The position numbers and the translations under genes were made by a program. Below the pieces are notes generated by a model that was given only the letters and a program-made list of their open reading frames with translations, was not told where the DNA came from and ran no database searches. From positions 28,054,288-28,118,287 of the forward strand of contig CALNVZ010003434.1 of NCBI GenBank assembly GCA_940671915.1: a DNA stretch of 64,000 bases, given 5' to 3'. Shown here one piece after another: positions 57,901 to 64,000 of this stretch. The first letter of the stretch is position 1, and each line of letters starts with the position of its first letter. Source of the stretch: Paracentrotus lividus. Lineage: Eukaryota; Echinodermata; Echinoidea; Camarodonta; Echinidae.

Positions 57901-60900
57901 TTTTTAAACTTAGAAAAACAAAATGCTGTGAATAAACGAATATGCAAACTGATTACTTCCGAAAACAAGGAGATTATATCACAGGATGACATAACATTAG
58001 AAATTGTTTCATTTTATTCTAATTGTACAAAACAAATCCGGTTGTAGATGTGGACTTAAATACAATTTAAATGATGAAGGTATAAATAAATATTAACTGA
58101 TGCAATGTCACAGAAACTAGAAGGAGAACTTTTGGTCGATGAGGTATAAATGCCCTTAAAAAAATGAAAAATATATAAATCTCCAGGTCTAGATGGTTTC
58201 ACCGCAGAATTCTTTAAACACTTTGGAAAGAACTACACATGTTCTTAGTTAGATATTTGAATTTGCTTATCAATCCGGAATGTCATACACACAAAATAGG
58301 AGTCATTTCATTAATTCCCAAAGGAACCAAAGATAGGCATTACTTAAAAAATTGGAGCCAATATCTTTATTAAATGTAGTGTATAAACTAGGTTCTGCTT
58401 GTATTGCAAACAGATTAAAAAATGTACTTGCAACTCTTAGACATGAAAATCAGAAAGGTTTTGTGTCAGGACGCTATATTGGAGAAAATATCCGTTTGTT
58501 ATATGATATATTATTGTACACTCAACTCGAAGATATTCCCGGATTAATTCTACTAATTGATTTTGAAAAGGCGTTTGACTCAATTTCTCATGACTTCATT
58601 AAAAGTACTACATTTCTTTAAGTTTGGTCCATTTATTGTTCAATGGTTTAATGTATTCTATGAAAATGCTCAATCCTTGTGTATTGGTCAATGGCATCTG
58701 TCTCCAAGATTCTCAGTAGAGCGGGGCTGTCGTCAAGGAGACCCATTGTTCCCTATATCTTTTTGTTATGTGCTGAAATACTTGGTCTTTTGTTTAGGCG
58801 ATCAAATTTAATTGCTGGTTTGAAATTACCTTCAGACAAAAATCTAGAATAATTCAATATGCAGACGATACCCTTTTGACATTGAATGGATCAGTAACGG
58901 AATTAAATTGTGCTTTGAATATTTTAGATGAATACAACTCAATGTCGGGTTTGAAAGTTAATATACATAAAACACATGCAATATGGATTGGACAATATAA
59001 AAATAAAAAAGATGGTATTCTTTTGAATAGAAAAATTAAATGGTGTTTTGATGATTATATTACATATCTAGGTATTGACTTTTTGTACGGATTTGCAAAA
59101 AATGATCAATCATAACTATAATGAAAAATTTAAAGAGATCAAAAGTCAAATGACATCATGGTTAAAACGTTATTTAACTGTCCTTGGAAGAATTACAGTT
59201 GTCAAATCACTGTTGGTATCTAAATTAAATTACCTTATTCTCTCTCTCCCAAATCCAGATGAAGATTTCTTTAAAAAATATAAACGCTCAGATAGATTCA
59301 TTTGGGGAGAGAAACCAGATAAGATATGTAGAAGTCAAATGTCGCAAAGTTACTCAGACGGCGGAGTGAAAATGATCAATATAAATTTACATTGCCAATC
59401 TTTGAAAAATTCCTGGATTAAGAAATATGGTAAATGGTTCAATAGATAGTAATATACTGTGTCTTTTGCAATCTTTTCTGCCGGGAATTCAAAATTTAGA
59501 TTTTTACATGGGGAACAATTATTACCGAACACTTGCAAGAAAATCAAAGAATGCTTTTTGGAAAGAAATGTTCATGGCTTATTCCACACTTTTATCCATC
59601 CACTATGATACTGTTTCCTGCCAACCCTTATGGAATAATGATTACATTAGAATTGGTAATAACTCAATCTTTAATAGTTCATTGTGTAAAAAGGGTATTC
59701 GTTTTGTAAATGATATTTTAGATGCAAATGGTAATTTTCTTTCTTTGAACGAAGTTCACGATATGTATAATATTCATATCAATTTTCTTTTTTATCGTGG
59801 ATTATGTGATGCAATTCGAGAAGGTTTTAGCAAATTTACTACTTATAAGAAGGTTCAGCAGCCCTTAGTACCAGATACAATGTCACTTGTTATGAAACAT
59901 ATAAAAGGTTGTGCACATATCTATGCAATTTTATTGAAGAAAATGAAAGTTGAATGCAAAAGTTTTTTAAAATGGAAATGTATTTTTGACTTGAATGACA
60001 AAAACTGGGGAACATATTGTTCCATTGGATTTAATTGTACGACTGATGTTGCCCTACGATGGTTCCAGTTTAAGGTGTTACATCGTATTTTATATACGAA
60101 TGACATATTGTTTAAAATGAATTTAGTTCCTAAAAAAGAGTGCACGTTTTGTAACGAACAGATTGAAACAGTTATCCATTTGCTATGCGATTGTACTCAT
60201 GTTAAACCTATTTGGGATATGCTTGAACATTGGATTTTTGATGGAACTAGAAAAAGAATCATATTTTCACTTCAAGATAAACTATTTGGTTTAAGAGGTT
60301 CAAATAACCATGCATTAAATTGCATACTGATAGTAGTCCGACAGATGATATATACTTGCAAAATAAACAAAAAAATTCCTGTTTATGATAATATTAAAAT
60401 TTCGATTATAACCTATTTCAAAAATGAAAAATACATTGCAGAATCGAATTTTAAGGCTAATAGGTTTAGAAGAAAATGGTTTCAGTTCAAAGACTGTTTA
60501 AAAGTGAAGGTTAGCATAGTGAATGTTGTTATACTTTGCTTTTATCTTGAAGCACTTTTTGAATGATTATGTGTGTATTATATACTTGACAGTTTATATT
60601 CTTACATTCGTATTTTGAATTATTGTAAAATGATATTGATTTATGTCATATCATATGCTTTGAAAATGTAATTTTTTTAGACTGAAAATAAATGAAATCC
60701 CTGTGGAGGAAAAAAAATTATAAAAAAAAAAAAATTATTTAAGATGTTGAACAGTACGCTTATTTGAATGAACCGCGGCAAATTCAGACTACTGAAATGT
60801 GTAATTCTAGACTTGTTACACAAAATTATAATAGGGAATTTTCTTAGTTATTACAATTGCAATGTCAGACAAACATGTTGCTTCTCCGACATACCAACAA

Positions 60901-63269
60901 CTTATTTATGAAAACTGGATTCAAAATATTGTCGTTCATTCTTTAATGACAGGTTCTTTGATAAATAACTAAGAAAACCCACCTATTAAAGGAGAATGAA
61001 ACCCTAGGATTTGGTTGAATTGTATGAAACGAAAAAATCAAGGAAACTGATTAAAGAAAGTTTCAGAACAATTGGATAAATAATAAGAAAGTTATGTGCA
61101 TTTGAATGTTGTGATCACTAACGCTATGGAGATCCTCACACTGGCAACAGGCCCAAGATGTGTGATGTCACACATGAACAACTCTCCCATATGACATACA
61201 AAAAAATACCAAAAATTCTTCTTTTCCCTCATTCTAATGGTAGTACAGACTCTTCACACATGATTATATTTTGTGAACTTATATTACATGTCCTCCCATG
61301 AAAAGAATCTCAGATCTTTTAACGGAATTAATGAAATAAGACAATTTGAGTGAAATATGTACAAAAGTAATGGGGAAGTTGTTCATGTATGACATCACAC
61401 ATCTTGGGCCTGTTGCCAATTTGAGGATCCCCATAGCGGTAGTGATCACAACATTCAAATGCTCATAACTTTCTTATTATTCATTCATTTGTTCTCAAAT
61501 TTTCATTGATCAGTTTCTTTGATTTTCTTGTTTTGTACAATTTAATGAATCCCTTGGGTTTCCTTCCCCTTTAAGTACTATTGCATAAGAAAGAGCGATA
61601 TCTGAAATTAAGTTAATTTCATATTCATGCTATCATGCTACATAAAAACGTGCTATCCTTTTACCTCATGTCACCTTCAAAAAGTGACCATTATAAGATT
61701 TTGAGCATAATTATATTATATCCATAATTTGAATAGTTTCATTCGAAGGGAGGAGGGTCGGCTGACCTTCCAATGCTTCTGATCATGTCCCCTGTTTTCT
61801 TATTTTGAACCAAATAACTATCAGCCTTATGGTTTATTATTTTGGAGATTCACTATAGATTAAAAAAACCAAAACAAAACAAAACAACAACATTCTAATA
61901 CATACATGTATATGACATAACGAAATGTCTGCAAAAATTAAACAGCCAGGCAAATAAAATCGTCACCAAATTTTAGATTATGTATGTACTTTAGTAATTA
62001 ACCATTCATTAGATGCATACCTTCCATGCCTGCAGCTTGATGACTTGATCACGAAGTTCAGCGATCTGATCCTCATCTGTTTGGGTCAACTTGTATCCTT
62101 CGCCTGTTGGAATAATGGGTTGATGAAAGAAATCTATGAAAATTTTCTCTTTATAATCAGTGGAATTTATAGATAAAATCTTCTTTTTTTTTAATTAAAG
62201 AATGTTATACGTGAAATATTGTAGAAGGGGGCGTTTGGGGTGGCCGCCGAGAAGTATTGTGTTCAGTTATTTGACCGTCGTACGAATTTCCTGTTCGTAA
62301 AGCAACTCCCAAACATGCCAAAAGGAAATGTATCGCTTTATCGTATATAGGCCTACATGTATATTGCTTGTAATTTTATTTAGACATATGCATATTGTCA
62401 TCAACAAAATTTCTCTTTACAACACTGTACCTATAGAAATAAAATTTATCTTATTTTGAAAGTTGAAAGTAAATGAAAACTTTATTAATTTTTAAACATC
62501 TTCCTGAAAATACAAATATTTCACCATGTAAGTCTAGCTTGACCACATGGCCCTATATATGCTTTGACATCATAATACATGTAGCATGTTAGTAGTCGAC
62601 CTCGAAGAAAACCCAATTGGCATAGAGAGATTTTAAGAGAAATGGAGATGAATTCAAGCCTTCCGCGGGTATTCTTAAACTTTAAATCGTGCCATTTTTC
62701 TTCAATGTTGTGTTTCCTATTTTATGATGATTTTTCCTTGGTAAACAATTGCAATATTAAATCTGAATTCGTATTTCTTTGAACCATTAATAACGAATTG
62801 TAACCAGCATTCCTTATCGAATCATTTTGGCATTCTGGTGAATCTTTTCAAAATTGTACAGATACTGATTATATTTTTGTTTTGCTTTGTAATTTTGTTT
62901 TTATTTTGTATTTTATTTGGGTTTGAAATATCAAATACAAGTTAATTTTGGAGCGATTTCGATCGCTACAATCATGACAATAGAAAGCCTGAGATGCTTA
63001 CCATCATCTGCTAATGAGTTTTTCGAAAGAACAAGAGCTTGCACATATCCAACAAAACACAGACATGTAATCAGCACTATGACAGGGGCCGCGGAGCCGG
63101 GGGGGCTGGGGGGGCTGCAGCCCCCCCCACTTTTTTCAGCCAACGTGTACAAAAATGCAAAAATGACCATACATTTGTGATTTTTAGCCTATACAGCCCC
63201 CCCCCCACTTTCGGCTCAGCCCCTCCACTTTCAAAAACGCTCCGCGGTGCCTGCTATGAAGCTCTTCAT
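42973..63269 (-). CDS. secreted short-chain collagen C4-like protein, six exons, disrupted
   Basis: Exons on the minus strand: 63269-63002 (with a 171-bp insert), 62103-62021, 50348-50198, 48003-47890, 47098-47024, 43474-42973 (TAA). All junctions are AG/GT with matching phases. The protein (~338 residues without the insert) has a hydrophobic signal peptide (LITCLCFVGYVQA), an acidic coiled-coil part (DEDQIAELRDQVIKLQ), a Ser-rich linker, eight Gly-X-Y triplets starting GAPGPQGPPGPDG, and a large C-terminal domain: AIYIRWG, SFYTHTGGGANYLCM, PIYDERG, TCAVCR, KLMIPAR, CPSSQW, YSGYLMA, EHVCVDRG, DGS-LPCGPY, YELTCAVC. This domain is typical of echinoderm and amphioxus 'short-chain collagen C4-like' proteins, presumed extracellular. 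Two lesions: a MITE in exon 1 and a frameshift near 43215. Intron 2 is 11.7 kb of nested transposons. Confidence 0.85.
43690..43920 (+). mobile_element. possible LINE 3' tail
   Basis: The block CGGAAATAAGCCTTTCCGGC ... CATGGGGTATCC followed by aataaaaccaatcaaccaatcaac resembles the 3' UTR hairpin plus short tandem tail left by truncated CR1/L2-type LINEs. No coding part is present. It lies in the last intron of the collagen-like gene. Confidence 0.4.
44474..45043. mobile_element. palindromic MITE, TTAAAGG family copy 2
   Basis: Begins TTAAAGGAGAGATATTTGGG and ends CCAAATTTCTCTTAG. The arms are inverted over ~200 bp (ACTCCCC / GTTCTCCCTG..., GACATAGGAAATGTCCAATTGGC against GCCAATTGGAGGATCTCCATGTC). 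Strongly similar in layout to 60986-61574. Its right end abuts the next MITE without a gap. Confidence 0.7.
45041..45793. mobile_element. GTGGTATCTCA-family MITE containing a near-perfect hairpin
   Basis: Starts TAGGGTGGTATCTCACTTCG and ends GTGAGTGAGATACCACAATT. Inside, 45105-45395 is a hairpin: the arm GTATTAGAGACGTCTCCGCG ... CAAAGTAGTTTCCGCGACTC is matched in reverse by GAGTGGCGGAAACAACTTTG ... CGCGGAGACGTCTCTAATAC. It also has a shorter inner hairpin CCGCGACAAGTTTC / AATTTGTCGCGG. Many copies of GGAGACGTCTCC occur. No ORF of its own. Confidence 0.75.
45794..47020. other. intronic non-coding stretch
   Basis: Last intron of the collagen-like gene. Around 46430-46780 and 46730-46990 there are fragments resembling other repeats (for example TTGGGGAGTTATGAAAGG-like tails also near 44010-44220), but no complete element was delimited. 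Confidence 0.45.
48489..50119. mobile_element. foldback element with ~385-bp terminal inverted repeats, TA-flanked
   Basis: 1,631 bp. The left arm starts CAGTGCGTCCCGAAAAGAAC and runs to ~48880 (CATTGTAACTTTCCAAG); the right arm runs from 49742 (CTTGGAAAGTTACAATGC) to 50119 and ends CTTTTTGGGACGCACTG. The arms match nearly throughout with scattered changes. TA lies directly outside both ends (48487-48488, 50120-50121). The 0.86-kb centre has a (GA)n tract (49582-49715) and no transposase. CAGT termini with TA targets suggest Tc1/mariner. The right edge is 78 bp from the collagen-like exon 50198-50348. Confidence 0.88.
50819..51063 (+). pseudogene. fragment of a non-LTR reverse transcriptase C-terminus
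   Basis: Reads RMLRIPWTG, then after a frame disruption GKVQGKRRRGRQRIRWFEGM, LGALCKLTQDRRTWRSYVH and TRSRRW. These blocks are characteristic of the C-terminal end of endonuclease-reverse transcriptases of RTE/BovB-like LINEs, often annotated as 'craniofacial development protein 2-like'. The block normally between the two parts is mostly missing. Dead fragment in intron 2 of the collagen-like gene, antisense to it. Confidence 0.75.
51089..51619. mobile_element. palindromic MITE sharing CAGTGCGTCCC ends with 48489-50119
   Basis: 531 bp, starts CAGTGCGTCCCAGATAAAAG and ends CTTTTTTCTGGGACGCACTG, with TA on both sides (51087-51088, 51620-51621). The inverted arms run ~220 bp (GTATACCCAACTTTGAGAG against CTCTCAAAGTTGGGTATAC, ATGATACCAAA against TTTGGTATCAT). 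Beyond the outer ~11 bp the sequence differs from the larger element at 48489, so the two share only the ends. Confidence 0.85.
51659..51672 (+). repeat. left target-site duplication of the LINE
   Basis: ATTATTTAAGATGT, repeated exactly at 60734-60747 directly after the LINE poly-A tail. Confidence 0.9.
51886..52290 (+). pseudogene. LINE ORF1, N-terminal half
   Basis: Starts MDENPSTIPVHKPISP; a coiled-coil stretch FLDSIDKIMKKLDDVNFNV is followed by EIAEIRKTLTEVK. A one-base shift near 52135 moves to the frame reading ASLEKLENIALPKVRKEGEE and LRDLILAMEVHDRKMNLLI. Coiled coil followed by an RNA-binding part is the layout of L1-type ORF1 proteins, which coat the element RNA. It breaks off at the foldback insertion at 52291. 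Confidence 0.75.
53785..53915 (+). mobile_element. possible SINE 3' end with (ATT)n tail
   Basis: TTTTTAAGCACCATGAGCGC ... GCACTATAGAAGTAGCCAAT followed by ATT/ATA repeats resembles the 3' part of the SINE at 19575. No A- or B-box was found, so at best a truncated copy inside the foldback core. Confidence 0.35.
54361..54546. mobile_element. CAGTGGCGGATCCAGG MITE nested in the foldback core
   Basis: Begins CAGTGGCGGATCCAGGATTT and ends CCCCCTGGATCCGCGCCA; ~185 bp. Shares the internal blocks TTTGG...GGTCATCA and GGCGGCC with 36967-37196. Third level of nesting: MITE in foldback in LINE in a host intron. Confidence 0.75.
55087..55175. repeat. (TTA)n microsatellite
   Basis: Nearly pure ATT/TTA repeat inside the foldback core. 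Confidence 0.95.
55287..55478 (-). mobile_element. CAGGGGCCGCGGAGC-family MITE within the foldback right arm
   Basis: Reverse complement aligns with 63083-63253: GGCCGCGGAGCC, GGGCTGCATCC, CACTTTTGTCAGTAAACGTG, TACAAAAACGC, ATTTGTGATTTTAGC, TTTCGGCTCAGCCCCTCCA, TTCAAAAACGCT. A partial counterpart is at 53262-53348 in the left arm, so it was already part of the arm when the arms became inverted copies. Confidence 0.75.
56218..56527 (+). pseudogene. LINE ORF1, C-terminal half
   Basis: Continues ORF1 after the foldback insert: ILYGVAKSSDECVSN, FQEIGFSQEEAQNILLAHAH, RLPRRLQPG and PDPIIVRFALMRDMKDIFKS, then TAG at 56525-56527. The ILYGV strand, the L.HAHRL-R block and the PIIVRF block are the marks of the RRM and C-terminal domains of L1-type ORF1 RNA-binding proteins. 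Confidence 0.8.
56724..60566 (+). pseudogene. LINE ORF2: endonuclease and reverse transcriptase, frameshifted
   Basis: Starts MTGSFSIVSLNCRGLG (apurinic-type endonuclease N-terminus; LQDTH replaces the usual QETH). The frame shifts near 56890, in several places between 57110 and 58350, and near 58610, 58780 and 59090. Reverse transcriptase blocks seen: SLLNVVYKLGSACIANRL, GFVSGRYIGENIRLLYDIL, LIDFEKAFDSISHDF, CRQGDPL and catalytic QYADDT near 58853-58870. The last 379 residues (59427-60566) are one open frame with a CTFC...HLLCDC zinc-knuckle-like motif (zf-RVT type). Placement in the L1/Tx1 group rests on this domain order and is not certain. Confidence 0.82.
60734..60747 (+). repeat. right target-site duplication of the LINE
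   Basis: ATTATTTAAGATGT, identical to 51659-51672; it follows the A-rich tail. Confidence 0.9.
60986..61574. mobile_element. palindromic MITE, TTAAAGG family copy 3
   Basis: 589 bp, starts TTAAAGGAGAATGAAACCC and ends GGGTTTCCTTCCCCTTTAA. The arms are inverted over ~240 bp, including GGCCCAAGATGTGTGATGTC against GACATCACACATCTTGGGCC and GTGATCAC in both. Best preserved copy of the family also at 44474 and 41965. Lies in intron 2 of the collagen-like gene. Confidence 0.85.
63083..63253. mobile_element. MITE inserted in the signal-peptide coding sequence
   Basis: 171 bp, starts CAGGGGCCGCGGAGC and ends GCTCCGCGGTGCCTG (15-bp inverted ends, two mismatches), with CTATGA on both sides (63077-63082 and 63254-63259). 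Taking out the element and one CTATGA joins ATGAAGAGCTTCATAG to TGCTGATTACATG in frame. CAGGG start and GC-rich ends are hAT-like; the 6-bp duplication is the same length as that of the element at 14396. Confidence 0.92.
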
Positions 63270-63354
63270 CTTGAAATAAGCTTTGAAAATCAGAAGGTCG
63301 AGGTGTAGATTAGTTTACGAGTAAATTATGCTTTAAGATTTGGTTTCAGTGCTA

Positions 63355-63364
63355 CCTTATATAA
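63355..63364 (-). promoter_or_regulatory. candidate TATA box of the collagen-like gene
   Basis: Minus strand TTATATAAGG, a good TATAWAAR match, ~90 bp upstream of the start codon at 63269. This predicts a transcription start near 63325-63335 and a ~60-nt leader. It is the only strong TATA match close to this start. Confidence 0.5.
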
Positions 63365-63369
63365 CAAGG

Positions 63370-64000
63370 GTGTCGCTTATAAGTCTGAAGGGGACCTCCA
63401 GTCATGAACTGTAAAGTTGACGGAAATTGAAATTGAAGTGCGCATCAGATTGTTATCTTATTTATGAAGCTTGTGTGCTTGAGTTGCCTTTTCCTGCATT
63501 TGTTTCATTTTCACATTCTTAAGCAACGTGGAATATTGATTCAGCTACTGTAGACTGGTGTATGTTGGAAATTTGAAATGGGTAAAGGAAATTATTTCTC
63601 TTGAAAAATGTTTGCTATCATAAGTAGGCCTAGCCCTACACATACATTTTTAAACGGAAACAATTAAGGGGCTACGCAGATTTCTTTTTTTAGTTTTGGC
63701 CAAATCTTCACCTTGTTGGTAAATGTGATATCTCACCAGGAGACGTGTTTGACATTCCCAAGACGATTAGTCTCCAAAGTCTCAGAGAAGCGTCCGCGAC
63801 TGGAATATATCTTGAATATAAACGGCTCAATTTTCCCGCGACCCTAATTGAGACTTCTCCGGGACTCCAGAGACTAGCGCCGGCTGTCGCAAGCTAGTTG
63901 CGAACCCGTCACATATTCTCTCCACCATTTCGGCCCCACACACTCATCCTCTGCGACGTAGTAAGCTTTTCTAGTTACCTTTAAGTCGGAAGATCATGAA
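63370..64000. other. upstream flank of the collagen-like gene
   Basis: No gene recognised. At ~63725-63800 the sequence GTGATATCTCACCAGGAGACG ... GTCTCCAAAGTCTCAGAG resembles a decayed end of the GTGGTATCTCA MITE family. Confidence 0.4.

Larger units (their letters stand above)
51673..60733 (+). mobile_element. L1/Tx1-like LINE, decayed, split by a foldback insertion
   Basis: Retrotransposon delimited by a 14-bp duplication. Order: ~210-bp 5' region, ORF1 (from 51886, resumed at 56218), ORF2 with endonuclease and reverse transcriptase (56724-60566), a short 3' UTR with AATAAATGAAATCC, and an A-rich tail. About 5.1 kb belongs to the LINE; 52291-56217 (3,927 bp) is a later insertion. The reading frames have several frameshifts, so it is inactive, although the duplication is still exact. 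It lies antisense in intron 2 of the collagen-like gene. Confidence 0.9.

Overview
The window is animal nuclear DNA, AT-rich and mostly intronic or intergenic. It is most likely from an echinoderm, probably a sea urchin. The grounds are a mitofusin gene split into many short exons, an echinoidin-like EPN C-type lectin, a 'short-chain collagen C4-like' gene of the kind common in sea urchins, tRNA-derived SINEs with (ATT)n tails, and many foldback transposons resembling the sea urchin TU family. Species is not proven. No rRNA, true tRNA, CRISPR or bacterial feature was seen.

Layout. 1-7.8 kb: non-coding, dominated by two oppositely oriented arrays of a ~158-bp repeat (1735-2815 and 4180-5390). 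7.8-22.7 kb, plus strand: 15 exons of a mitofusin (outer mitochondrial membrane fusion GTPase), from the G1 motif to the stop codon; the first ~100 residues are not found here. Its introns hold SINEs, MITEs, a hAT-like element and three decayed partial exon duplicates. 22.7-26.4 kb: 3' flank with a Tc1/mariner-type MITE and a hammerhead-like motif. 26.4-29.4 kb, minus strand: complete two-exon secreted C-type lectin, with a foldback element in its intron and a MITE 44 bp before its start codon. 27.5-36.8 kb: a ~4.6-kb block occurs twice around a 25-N gap. The second copy is riddled with single-base indels, so it is almost certainly an assembly artefact, not biology. This block carries a TU-like foldback whose terminal repeats are arrays of a ~16-bp unit.

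37-43 kb: stacked MITEs and foldback elements. 43-63.3 kb, minus strand: a six-exon secreted short-chain collagen-like gene. Its signal-peptide exon is split by a 171-bp MITE with a 6-bp target duplication, and its last exon has a frameshift. Its 11.7-kb second intron contains a decayed L1/Tx1-like LINE (51673-60733, 14-bp target duplication), itself split in ORF1 by a 3.9-kb foldback element with ~0.8-kb inverted arms.

The three host genes look unrelated in function: mitochondrial dynamics, a secreted lectin, and a secreted collagen-like protein. What is unusual is the density and nesting of palindromic DNA elements, whose insertion order can be read directly from target-site duplications. 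I found no new enzymatic or defence system.
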